Assembly (NCBI GenBank): GCA_902785945.1
Contig: CADAAR010000023.1
Location: 1-64,000 of the forward strand
Origin: an uncultured Prevotellaceae bacterium
GTDB taxonomy: Bacteria > Bacteroidota > Bacteroidia > Bacteroidales > Bacteroidaceae
Direction: 5' to 3'
Length of the DNA stretch: 64,000 bases
In this document: positions 53,356 through 60,688 of the stretch, piece after piece
Position numbering within the stretch: position 1 is the first letter of the stretch
Layout of the letters: the number at the start of each line of letters is the position of its first letter
Notes under the pieces: model-generated
Seen by the model: only the letters and a program-made list of their open reading frames with translations
What the model was told of the DNA's origin: nothing
The model's database searches: none
Position numbers and translations under genes: made by a program

Positions 53356-53856
53356 TTATCGACAGTCGAAAAGGATCTTCCTGCGATTATCCTTCGGCCT
53401 TACCGCAAAGTGGATCCAGTAGGTGGTGCCACGCTGCTCGAGAATCAGCTCATCAAAATCGCGTTTCGTGCCATCAGCGATATCCAGCAATATCCCCGCC
53501 ATCCTGATCATGTGCTCAGGGCCATAGCAACGGATATCCACTGCGCAGCCCGTTAGATGATTGGAGCCTTTAGCACCACCACAAAGACGATTAACCTCTT
53601 CCGATCTAAATCCGCTGGTGATTATCAAGGGGATCTCCTTTCTCCCGGCTCCTGCCTCCTGACTCCTTTCTCCATACAACGTATTGTACGAGTACCTTAA
53701 ATCCTCCAGCCAATTCTCACAGATATTCTTCAAGTTTTCAATGGCCTTATGACTCGGGATATTCCCATCAGCCGTGATGTAACTTGTCTTCGTCAACTCC
53801 CCGAGCGTAAAGTGCTCGGAGAGTTTCATGTCTTTATTTATACTAACTTCTTTCAT
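53356..53856 (-). CDS. M15-family peptidase, copy B
   Basis: The 166-residue protein is a paralogue of the one at 4634-5107, with the same zinc-site pattern (HLTGCAVD, WIHF). It is 9 residues longer because a 7-bp array inserted RSQEAGAGRKE where copy A has GEGDD. The start codon is the end of another 7-bp array. Regulation and role are as for copy A. Confidence 0.85.
   Translation of the reverse strand: MKEVSINKDMKLSEHFTLGELTKTSYITADGNIPSHKAIENLKNICENWLEDLRYSYNTLYGERSQEAGAGRKEIPLIITSGFRSEEVNRLCGGAKGSNHLTGCAVDIRCYGPEHMIRMAGILLDIADGTKRDFDELILEQRGTTYWIHFAVRPKDNRRKILFDCR
53635..53673. repeat. 7-bp repeat array inside M15 copy B
   Basis: CTCCTTT, CTCCCGG, CTCCTGC, CTCCTGA, CTCCTTT, CTCC in strict register. 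The paralogue in locus A lacks it, so this is an insertion. Confidence 0.85.
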
Positions 53857-53880
53857 TAACTATTAACTATTAACTTTTAC
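53854..53880. repeat. 7-bp repeat array before M15 copy B
   Basis: CATTAAC, TATTAAC, TATTAAC, TTTTACC. The CAT at 53854-53856 is the start codon of the peptidase on the minus strand. Confidence 0.8.
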
Positions 53881-53910
53881 CAATGTTATGCCGTTATGCC
53901 TGTTATGCCC

Positions 53911-55872
53911 TCAAAGCATGATAACGGAAGTTTTCTTGTACTTAGCCTTATACTGGCCCTTTTCCTTAAATTCTTCCAGTTTTATGATCAGGCGGTCTTT
54001 CATCAACCTCGAAGCCCGGACTCTAGCAGACTCGATACTAACCCCGAAGCAGCGCATCACATCATCGATGGTAAACTCCTCAGGCAAGCGGTTGAAAGCC
54101 TCGATAGTCCTGGACTTCCGCTGCACATTCACCGAGGCATCCTTCAGCTTATTGTCGAAATAGGCCTCCGCCATCGCTCCGAAGTAATGACGCTGACAGG
54201 CATACTGGATATTGGTAATCAACTCAGCCAGACGCCAGTCCACCTCGTCCGTCTCGAACGCCCCGCACCAGAAGTCACCCTCCTGATGCATCTTGTCCCA
54301 ATGGCGCATCACAATAAAGGGCGCAGAGAAATTCAAACCATGATAGGCACAACGCTTCAGCAACATCTCATCCGCCTTCGAGTCGTTCTCCTTGGCATCC
54401 ATCATCCTTCGCGCTGTCCAGTCATAGAGCTCATCCACAATCTTCTGCACACTCAACTCACCTTTCATCCTATCCAGTTTCTCCGCCCAGGCTTTCAGTC
54501 TGTCATCGCTTTCGAAATCGACCTTCGACTCACGCGCCATCATCTCGAAGTTGGTGGCAGGCAGAGGGATACAAGTGAGGCGTGTCGCCAAACCACTTCC
54601 AAAATTCTGCTCATTCACCTTCTTCTTCAGCGCAATGGGCGTGCCCGTGTAGATGAAGTTCCAGGTCACGTAGAAGTCCTGCAGGATGCTGTCGTTGTTC
54701 GAATACGCCTGACCATCCTCTTCATTATGGAAAGCTTTCAGCTCCAGCGATTGCTTATCGATCCACGAGCCACCTTTCTGCACAGTCACGGTGTTGTCGA
54801 GCTCCGTGTCGAACGTCAGCATGTGCAACTGCATGGGCTGGCCATCCACCTCCTCCACCGAGTTCACCATATCCTGAATAAACTGTGCATTCGAGGTTCG
54901 GGCGGGATGCACACGCACAATCACCTTTGGCTTCTTGGGCTTTTCCTTATTGGCGCCCTTGGTGCGCATCTGTTCACGATAGGCATTAATCGCATCCTTG
55001 CCCAATCTGTCAGCAGCCACGATAGGCGCAGCGAGCAATTTAAAGAGTCTGGTGGCAAACGACTTTCCGCTGGCAGGATCACCAATAATCAGCGTTGAGT
55101 TATTCAGTCTTCGCAGCTCTTCCGGGCGGTGGTAGAATCTATAGGTACATCTCGTCATCAGCGTCATCATCAATCCACCTGCCACAAACATCGCTGCTGT
55201 AAACTGGTTCTTCTTTAGTCCCTTGCACACATCCTTCAGCAGCGGGAAATCCTCAGCCAGCTTCTCAATCTTCTCGCCCCAATCCCACAGCCACCGACTG
55301 ATGTCATCCTCGCACAAAGGGGACGGTCCCTTTTGTGAGATTATCTCTTGATAAGATAAGCCTGTTGCGGTTTTTACCGCTTCGAGCATGGCCTTGGATG
55401 GCAGCGAGCTTGCATACTTCTTTTCCTTCTGCGCCACGCACTCCGCTGCTGAAGCCACCGTCTGGGCCACGTTCTCATTGCGCTCTGCGATGATTTCCTT
55501 AACCCAGCTCTGAGATTCCACGATACGCTGCACCTGCTTCTGGTCGCCATCAAGCATGAGGAGCAGATCTGTGGCGAGCTTGAGGCTCTCGTTGTGTCTG
55601 TTGCTGTCATCAGCGCAAGGCAGCTTAGCAGCATACCTAGCATCAATAATTTTCTGTACGTCATACCCACGCCACTTTAACGGTACAGTCTTAGCATCAT
55701 CAGGGCTGACTGGTTCAGACCCCTGCTTAACATTCTTACAGGCCACAGTATCAGTCGCAGCACCACGACTATGACCAGCACGATACTCACCATCGTATTT
55801 CTCACCAAACTCCTTGTTCTCATAAGTAAACAGTTCTTTGTCAATAAAGACATCCTCGATGCGTCCTTGCAA
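53911..55872 (-). CDS. DUF3987 helicase-like protein, copy B (C-terminal part of a broken fusion)
   Basis: The frame gives 653 residues from a TTG at 55872. It aligns with residues about 220-888 of copy A, including the Walker A motif (GDPASGKS) and the LRRLNNSTLIIGDPA context. The native gene should begin at 56345: a deletion of about 25 bp at 55860-55872 removed the end of the primase-like domain and shifted frame. A separate, re-initiated helicase protein may still be made. Confidence 0.82.
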   Translation of the reverse strand: MQGRIEDVFIDKELFTYENKEFGEKYDGEYRAGHSRGAATDTVACKNVKQGSEPVSPDDAKTVPLKWRGYDVQKIIDARYAAKLPCADDSNRHNESLKLATDLLLMLDGDQKQVQRIVESQSWVKEIIAERNENVAQTVASAAECVAQKEKKYASSLPSKAMLEAVKTATGLSYQEIISQKGPSPLCEDDISRWLWDWGEKIEKLAEDFPLLKDVCKGLKKNQFTAAMFVAGGLMMTLMTRCTYRFYHRPEELRRLNNSTLIIGDPASGKSFATRLFKLLAAPIVAADRLGKDAINAYREQMRTKGANKEKPKKPKVIVRVHPARTSNAQFIQDMVNSVEEVDGQPMQLHMLTFDTELDNTVTVQKGGSWIDKQSLELKAFHNEEDGQAYSNNDSILQDFYVTWNFIYTGTPIALKKKVNEQNFGSGLATRLTCIPLPATNFEMMARESKVDFESDDRLKAWAEKLDRMKGELSVQKIVDELYDWTARRMMDAKENDSKADEMLLKRCAYHGLNFSAPFIVMRHWDKMHQEGDFWCGAFETDEVDWRLAELITNIQYACQRHYFGAMAEAYFDNKLKDASVNVQRKSRTIEAFNRLPEEFTIDDVMRCFGVSIESARVRASRLMKDRLIIKLEEFKEKGQYKAKYKKTSVIML

Positions 55873-56345
55873 CTTTCGTCAACCTCCACGCCCAAGACCT
55901 TCGCCATGGCATGTTGATTGTCGATGAGATTACCCCAGTCCGTACGGGCTTTGAATACAATCTTCAGCCCGTGCCCGCTAGGCGTAATGTAGATGAGCAG
56001 GATTCCGAGTTCAGCAGCACGCTGCTTAAAGTCAGCAGCAGCAAATTCTTCACTCTTCACTCTTAACTCTTCACTCTCCACATGGTCCACATCCATCACC
56101 ACCAAGCCCGTCAGTCGGGTTGCTGCCTGCTTGCGCCAGCGCCCAACTTTTCCCTTAGCAGACTCCGTCTCGTCGAATGTCGCCTGGAAAATAAACGCTG
56201 GCAACTTTCGTTTCAGCTGAGCGTCGCCCGTTTCTCGGTACTTATCGATGTTCTCGTTCCACTGCGTCGCCCTGACGAGGGCCCAGAACTGGGCCTCGTC
56301 CACGGGCAACGTTGGATTACTAAAGTTTTTCTGATAACAGAACAT
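55677..56345 (-). pseudogene. VirE_N primase-like N-terminal fragment, copy B
   Basis: The frame reads 222 residues, of which about the first 165 are homologous to copy A: MDVDHV (acidic motif) and PSGHGLKIVF. After DESCKDASR the frame departs and the tail is out-of-frame translation of the helicase start. Relative to copy A, the codons for NSFAPKE are missing. The primase-like activity is probably lost. Confidence 0.75.
56047..56081. repeat. 7-bp repeat array inside the primase-like fragment, 5 units
   Basis: TCTTCAC, TCTTCAC, TCTTAAC, TCTTCAC, TCTCCAC in register. They encode ESEELRVKSEEF after the MDVDHV motif; copy A has no such array. Confidence 0.8.
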
Positions 56346-56372
56346 TGGTTATTGTTTATTGGTTACTGGTTT
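56345..56372. repeat. 7-bp repeat array between small gene and primase-like gene, 4 units
   Basis: TTGGTTA, TTGTTTA, TTGGTTA, CTGGTTT. The array includes the stop of the 114-aa gene and the first base of the primase-like start. Confidence 0.75.
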
Positions 56373-56693
56373 ATCAATCAAAGTCTTCAGGTAGTCCGTC
56401 AGCTCGCGCACCTGCGACAAGATCTCGATAGCGCCCCGGATATTCCCCAGCCTGCGCTTCACGCTGACCACAACCTTATTACGCTGAGCAGTCTGGCGCA
56501 GTGCGCCATTTGCTGTCTCGCGGAGTGTCACTGATGGCGGAACATACCCTGGTTCCCTCGACAATCGGTTGTATGGTCTGAACACGATGCAACCCGTTTC
56601 CGGATCTTTCGACATACCACCTTCAACACTCTTACCCTGCTCCAGTCTCTCCATGACTGCGAGCGCATTCAACAATAAAACCTCCTTTTTCAT
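56349..56693 (-). CDS. Small conserved protein of the primase-helicase locus (copy B)
   Basis: The 114-residue paralogue of the protein at 606-935 (shared GKSVEG, RPYNR, VKRRLG). The last residues PVTNKQ come from a 7-bp array. It sits just before the primase-like gene, as in locus A. Function unknown. Confidence 0.75.
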   Translation of the reverse strand: MKKEVLLLNALAVMERLEQGKSVEGGMSKDPETGCIVFRPYNRLSREPGYVPPSVTLRETANGALRQTAQRNKVVVSVKRRLGNIRGAIEILSQVRELTDYLKTLIDKPVTNKQ

Positions 56694-56758
56694 TTTTCCT
56701 CCTTTTCAATTAATTAATACTTCCTTTTCATTAGCCCTTAACAACAAATTTTCTCACT

Positions 56759-57082
56759 TCATATCTCACCTCCTTTCTCTTCCTCAATCCATTTGTAGCA
56801 GGCATCGAGAATCATGTCCGCACTTGTGCAACCCGTGTATTTCAGCGTGCCCTCGTTCACGAAGTCCAGCAGATTATCTGCTATCTCCACCTGCATATCA
56901 TTCGTGAAGGCAGGCAGCTGCATCATCAGCATATCAAACACCGTTGTACTCACATGCGCCCTGATACACTCCATGATGACCATCGCCTCGATATCCACGC
57001 CATACTCATCCTGCAAATCTTCCACAATCACCCGTACCAGGCGCTTGTTCTTTCTCACTACTGTTACTTTCACCGATTCCAT
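56759..57082 (-). CDS. Hypothetical acidic protein, 107 aa (locus B)
   Basis: The 107-residue protein has a basic start (MESVKVTVVRKNKRLVRV) and an acidic helical body. I do not recognise the family. It is the second gene of the operon starting at the promoter 57809, following the 212-aa gene. Confidence 0.65.
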   Translation of the reverse strand: MESVKVTVVRKNKRLVRVIVEDLQDEYGVDIEAMVIMECIRAHVSTTVFDMLMMQLPAFTNDMQVEIADNLLDFVNEGTLKYTGCTSADMILDACYKWIEEEKGGEI

Positions 57083-57083
57083 A

Positions 57084-57114
57084 ATTCTTCACTCTTCATT
57101 CTTCACTCTTCACT
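57084..57114. repeat. 7-bp repeat array between 212-aa and 107-aa genes
   Basis: ATTCTTC, ACTCTTC, ATTCTTC, ACTCTTC, ACT. It contains the stop codon of the 212-aa gene (57103-57105). Confidence 0.8.
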
Positions 57115-57741
57115 AATTTTCTCAAAGAGTCCATACTTTTTCATAAGTCCCATCATCATCGAATGCACAGGCAGCGTCACCGCATCCTCATCAATCTTGT
57201 TGCAGATAATCCTGAAATGCCACCCTTGCACAGGCTTGTGAAAGCTTGTTTTCTTGTCAAATATCAGATAGCTCAGCAGAGCGTAGATCATACGTGTCTG
57301 GTCGTAGTAATCGTAGAACTTGAACACCCGCTTCACAAACGCCTGGTTATCCTTCGTGAGCCACTTAAACAAGAAATCCCTCAGAATTCCAGCGCAGTTG
57401 CTGGCTACCTCGCGCTCTCGTCCGTACTCCTCCTGCAGATCCTCAATGTGATACTTCATCTCCACAATTTGCTTTCGCGACTCTTTCAGTTCTTTCCTCA
57501 GATAGTCCACCTCAATGATCAGACCCTTCTCCTTCTCATCCTTGGCGATGCCCATCTTCCGTAGGCGATACACCTCAGCAATGAGTTCATCTTTTTTCAT
57601 ACCCTCCGGGATAGGCAGTTCCTCCACTACCGTTTCCTCTTCCTCAGGTTCGTCCAACACCAGTTCTTCCTCTTCGGGCTCCATCGCCTCCAGATTTTCT
57701 GTTCCAAGATCCAACAGATCAATTACGTTCTCTTCTTTCAT
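57103..57741 (-). CDS. Hypothetical protein with acidic N-terminus and coiled coil (212 aa)
   Basis: Residues 1-45 are strongly acidic, residues about 50-110 are charged and helical (probable coiled coil), and the C-terminus is basic and aromatic. No known family was recognised. It is the first gene of the locus B operon and could be a regulator or nucleoid/replication accessory protein; this is a guess. Confidence 0.65.
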   Translation of the reverse strand: MKEENVIDLLDLGTENLEAMEPEEEELVLDEPEEEETVVEELPIPEGMKKDELIAEVYRLRKMGIAKDEKEKGLIIEVDYLRKELKESRKQIVEMKYHIEDLQEEYGREREVASNCAGILRDFLFKWLTKDNQAFVKRVFKFYDYYDQTRMIYALLSYLIFDKKTSFHKPVQGWHFRIICNKIDEDAVTLPVHSMMMGLMKKYGLFEKISEE

Positions 57742-57808
57742 ACATTTTAAATTTTTATAATCATGAAATTGTTTACTTTCAAATCAGTTTGATTCCTGAT
57801 TTCCGACT

Positions 57809-57817
57809 GCAAAATTA
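57809..57817 (-). promoter_or_regulatory. -7 box of the locus B operon
   Basis: Minus-strand TAATTTTGC, about 70 bp upstream of the 212-aa gene. Confidence 0.65.
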
Positions 57818-57860
57818 GGAAGGATTATAAGCCATATCAAGTTCTATCATCCCCAAAAAC

Positions 57861-57894
57861 AATCCCTCCGAAAATGCCTTATTTCAGAGGGATT
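57861..57894 (-). terminator. Terminator after the 301-aa gene
   Basis: AATCCCTC (57861-57868) pairs with GAGGGATT (57887-57894); on the minus strand a T-run follows. It closes the 301-aa transcript just before the next promoter. Confidence 0.75.
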
Positions 57895-57950
57895 CCAAGA
57901 GAATCAGGATTTTGCACTCAATAGAAAATCGTAAAATCCTTTTATTATCC

Positions 57951-58856
57951 TTATATCAATCCCTCGAACGGATTATAAGGTTTAGCCTTCAAGTCAGCTA
58001 TGTTCTTCTTCACCCAATCATAGAGGGCACCACTTCTTGCGCTCTGGAACTTCTTGATATAATCCTCCACCGAACCACAACTCACCGACTCCAGTTTCTC
58101 ACTCATCACTTTCGCCAGCTTCTTTCTGGTGACGTCCGACTTGAAGATGCAGTCACAGTCCAAGGCAGCGATGATCTCGCAAAGGTATTTATTGCGCGTC
58201 TTGATACTGCACAACTTGTTACGAGCCTCCTCCCTGATGCTGCTATCATCCAACAACTTCCAGATGACATCCCCTAGGAGATCAGCCCTGACGCTAGATT
58301 TCAAAAGATGCTGGCATACATTAACCATCTCAATGCATTCCTTTCTGGTACGCTCCAGCTGGTGTTCTTCAAAGTCCTTCAGGTAAGGAGCCAACTGCGG
58401 TTTGATTACAGCCATATCCTCATGTATCAGTTCCAAGATAGCTTCGAAATAATAGAATCTAGACAAATCATCTTCCGTTAGAAACGCCTGATTCTTCGTC
58501 ATATACTTATTCAACCTGTCATAACGCAGTGTCAGCAGTTCATTCTTGGGCCCTGTCCAACAAACAAAATAAGACAGCTTGGCACATTCCACATCTAGAT
58601 TTGTACCGAAAACCTGGTCCACTTCCAGCGATACGTCATCGATCACCACTGAACGCTCCCTTACTTCGCGCCCTGTTGGCGAAGGAGCAAAGAGCAGATA
58701 GCTGGATTTGAGAAAATCAACAATCTCATTGCAAATCTTATCTACCAGTCCTTGGAACGTGAAGTCTTCATGCCACTCCTTCCACTCCTCATAATTCAAC
58801 TTTGCCTGATGGCGTGCATTCTCACGACAAATGTTCTCGTCATTTACTTGTTTCAT
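57951..58856 (-). CDS. Hypothetical protein, 301 aa
   Basis: The start is ATG 58856 (MKQVNDENI), with an alternative 17 codons upstream whose N-terminus looks less natural. The protein is helical and charged, without signal or membrane segments. A WTGPKNELLTLRYDRLNKY segment resembles the RteC-like type of charged helical protein, but the family is not recognised. It has its own promoter (-7 box at 58950-58958) and terminator. Confidence 0.6.
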   Translation of the reverse strand: MKQVNDENICRENARHQAKLNYEEWKEWHEDFTFQGLVDKICNEIVDFLKSSYLLFAPSPTGREVRERSVVIDDVSLEVDQVFGTNLDVECAKLSYFVCWTGPKNELLTLRYDRLNKYMTKNQAFLTEDDLSRFYYFEAILELIHEDMAVIKPQLAPYLKDFEEHQLERTRKECIEMVNVCQHLLKSSVRADLLGDVIWKLLDDSSIREEARNKLCSIKTRNKYLCEIIAALDCDCIFKSDVTRKKLAKVMSEKLESVSCGSVEDYIKKFQSARSGALYDWVKKNIADLKAKPYNPFEGLI

Positions 58857-58961
58857 TTTCTTCCGATTTTTGTGAGACGTTGTGGTCGGTGTCCGGACTT
58901 CCCTCATGAGACCTCACAAATCTCGGGTTAATAATTCAATGATTTCACGACAAAATTAGGA

Positions 58962-58999
58962 ACAAAAAAACAGCGAAGGAAGAAATTTTCCTTCGCTGT
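58962..58999 (-). terminator. Terminator of the S24 regulator gene
   Basis: ACAGCGAAGGA (58970-58980) pairs with TCCTTCGCTGT (58989-58999), a perfect 11-bp stem. On the minus strand seven Ts follow at 58963-58969. Confidence 0.85.
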
Positions 59000-59098
59000 A
59001 GAGTTTCTGAGAGTTTTATGTAGAGTTTTGGCTATTTTCAGCCAGTTTCTGAGAGTTTTAACACTTTTCTGTAGAGTTTTTGAGAGTTTTTGAGAGTT
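58996..59098. repeat. Ten 10-bp iteron-like repeats downstream of the S24 gene
   Basis: On the minus strand units of 10-12 bp such as AAAACTCTCA, AAAACTCTACAG and AAACTCTCAG repeat about ten times between the S24 stop codon and its terminator. The spacing equals one helical turn. A role as protein-binding sites is inferred. Confidence 0.7.
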
Positions 59099-59099
59099 T

Positions 59100-59981
59100 T
59101 CAATCGTCAAATCCATCTCCCCTCAGCAGCATCCTCTCTGTTTCCTCTGCAATTTTCTTATAATCCATGAATCGGCTTCCCACAACAGGAGCACTATATT
59201 CATTCCATTTGTTCACAGGCCTGGCAAAGCTTTCCACAGCCATTCGCTGCATTTCCGTTGGCTTAGGCAGATGCTTATGATGGGGTACCTCACTCTCCAC
59301 CAGCTCACAGAACCCTTTATAGTCTTTCTCACTGATAAGTATCAGATCAACCATCTTTCGGAAAACGGCATACCACAACCTGCCAATCTTAATTTTCTTT
59401 GCCAGAGATTTGATCATATATGATATGCGATATTGTGGAATATCCACCACCACATCCATCTCCTCTTTTGCTGCTTTCAGTTCACTGGCGATATCTCTGT
59501 TCGACACTCTTGGCAGATGTCTCAATACATCGTATACCACTCCACAGATCATCACATCCTCACTCCTGCCATCGAGCATGATGGGTTTATACTTGTCGCG
59601 ACGCGCCTTGTTTTGTGGCACCAGCCAGCGTATGCCATTCTCGTCCTCAAAAAAAACCTTCAGCGTCACTTCATTGCCAATGGCAGCTATCACGATGTCA
59701 TTGCTTTTAGGACTTCTATCCACTTCCAGCTTAGCATAATCCCCGTCGTATATCTCCCTATCTACCATTGAGTCGCCCTTCACTTTTACCAGAAGTTCTT
59801 CTATCATCGATAGTAAGGCCCTTGGCATAGCTACCGTCTCTATAGGCAGACACCCCATCTCCTCTGGAATTCCCGCTCTAACGGGGCTTTCCACCACAGG
59901 TATCAATGTATCACATGGAAGTGGCGCCCACCCGTTCTTCTCGAGAAGGGCCATCATATCTTCAAGATCCTTGGGATTCAT
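59100..59981 (-). CDS. UmuD/LexA-like S24 self-cleaving regulator with C-terminal extension
   Basis: The protein is 293 residues from ATG 59981 (a TTG three codons upstream is also possible). The self-cleavage site is VRAGIP, cutting between Ala36 and Gly37; the catalytic serine is Ser71 (KGDSMVDRE) and the lysine is Lys108 (NEVTLKVF). Cleavage site, Ser and Lys are spaced nearly as in UmuD. About 150 residues of unknown function follow the S24 domain. It is probably a DNA-damage-responsive regulator; the operator at 60152 fits. The mini-gene upstream overlaps its start. Confidence 0.85.
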   Translation of the reverse strand: MNPKDLEDMMALLEKNGWAPLPCDTLIPVVESPVRAGIPEEMGCLPIETVAMPRALLSMIEELLVKVKGDSMVDREIYDGDYAKLEVDRSPKSNDIVIAAIGNEVTLKVFFEDENGIRWLVPQNKARRDKYKPIMLDGRSEDVMICGVVYDVLRHLPRVSNRDIASELKAAKEEMDVVVDIPQYRISYMIKSLAKKIKIGRLWYAVFRKMVDLILISEKDYKGFCELVESEVPHHKHLPKPTEMQRMAVESFARPVNKWNEYSAPVVGSRFMDYKKIAEETERMLLRGDGFDD

Positions 59982-59986
59982 AATTA

Positions 59987-60094
59987 TCAATACCTGCTAA
60001 GTGTTTCTACTAAATAATCGCGTGTTTTCTCTCGGAACTGGCGCAATGTATTGACGATCCAGATGTACTGCTGATAAATTTTTGCTGGTTTCAT
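59987..60094 (-). CDS. Short leader gene resembling the N-terminus of WYL regulators
   Basis: The 35-residue frame starts at 60094 (MKPAKIYQQYIWIVNTLRQF) and resembles the start of Bacteroidetes WYL-domain transcription regulators, but stops after 35 codons. Its stop overlaps the start of the S24 gene, so it may couple translation. It could be a small regulator or a decayed WYL gene. Confidence 0.55.
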   Translation of the reverse strand: MKPAKIYQQYIWIVNTLRQFREKTRDYLVETLSRY

Positions 60095-60132
60095 AATTTA
60101 TTGTTTTTAAATCCATATAATTGTTATCATCT

Positions 60133-60170
60133 GCAAAGATAATACAAGGGGTGTCCCAAAACTCGTGACA
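60133..60170 (-). promoter_or_regulatory. Promoter and operator of the S24 operon
   Basis: A -7 box (TATCTTTGC, 60133-60141) is preceded by the palindrome TGTCCCAAAACTCGTGACA (60152-60170) over the -33 element. The palindrome nearly matches the one at 61029-61047, at the same distance from its -7 box. Confidence 0.7.
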
Positions 60171-60303
60171 CCCCTCAAACCATTAACCAAAATTAAGAAT
60201 TCCAACTGCTATTTAACGCCATTTCAGAACCAGAATCCGAAATGTCGCTTCGGGGTATTTGCATTTTTCCCCAGAATTTTTTGGAAAATAATAATAAAAA
60301 CAC

Positions 60304-60312
60304 TATCTTTGC
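60304..60312 (+). promoter_or_regulatory. -7 box of the orphan antitoxin gene
   Basis: TATCTTTGC, 14 bases before the ATG at 60327. Confidence 0.65.
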
Positions 60313-60326
60313 AGCAAAATTAAAAG

Positions 60327-60581
60327 ATGAAAGTTATGACTGCAATTGAGATGAATGCCGAATTGCTCCGCAACATGAGCATTATAGCAGAGGATGAAAA
60401 CCTGCTGAAGCGTGCGGTCAAATATCTGCGCAAGTTGGTGGCAGAGAAGGAAGACCCTACGTTGATGACGGAGGAAGAATTCTTTGCTCGTATAGATAAG
60501 GCTGAGGAAGAGATCGCTGAGGGCAAAGGTATTACCTTTACCAATAAAGACGACATGAATGCCTGGCTAAATTCGCTCTAA
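60327..60581 (+). CDS. Antitoxin of a Bacteroidales RelE-type module (orphan)
   Basis: The 84-residue protein has the conserved pattern IEMNAELLRNMSIIAEDE, KYLRKLVAEKEDPTLMTEEEF and a C-terminal F-NKDDMNAWLNSL, known from antitoxins next to RelE/YafQ-like toxins. The stop overlaps an ATG that begins a toxin-like frame (TAATG), but the toxin is truncated after about a dozen codons. Confidence 0.7.
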   Translation: MKVMTAIEMNAELLRNMSIIAEDENLLKRAVKYLRKLVAEKEDPTLMTEEEFFARIDKAEEEIAEGKGITFTNKDDMNAWLNSL

Positions 60582-60688
60582 TGAAATACACTATTACTTT
60601 TGCTCCTGAAGCTCGCGTTTTTCAATACTCACACGCACTATCCAGTCTTTATATTCCGAAACCGGAACAGCATAAGCTAATGCATTAA
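60581..60688 (+). pseudogene. Truncated RelE-like toxin start
   Basis: The frame MKYTITFAPEAR matches the start of RelE/ParE-like toxins, then the sequence becomes unrelated and ends at TAA 60686-60688. A small gene lies on the other strand from the same point, so a recombination event probably removed the toxin. Confidence 0.6.

Noticed and set aside
53896-55098. 400-codon plus-strand frame opposite the helicase-like gene
   Set aside because: The minus strand encodes a conserved P-loop protein here; the plus frame has unusual composition and no signals.
58928-59116. 62-codon minus-strand frame over the iteron region
   Set aside because: Its repetitive Lys/Thr/Leu sequence comes from the 10-bp repeats, and it runs into the end of the S24 gene.
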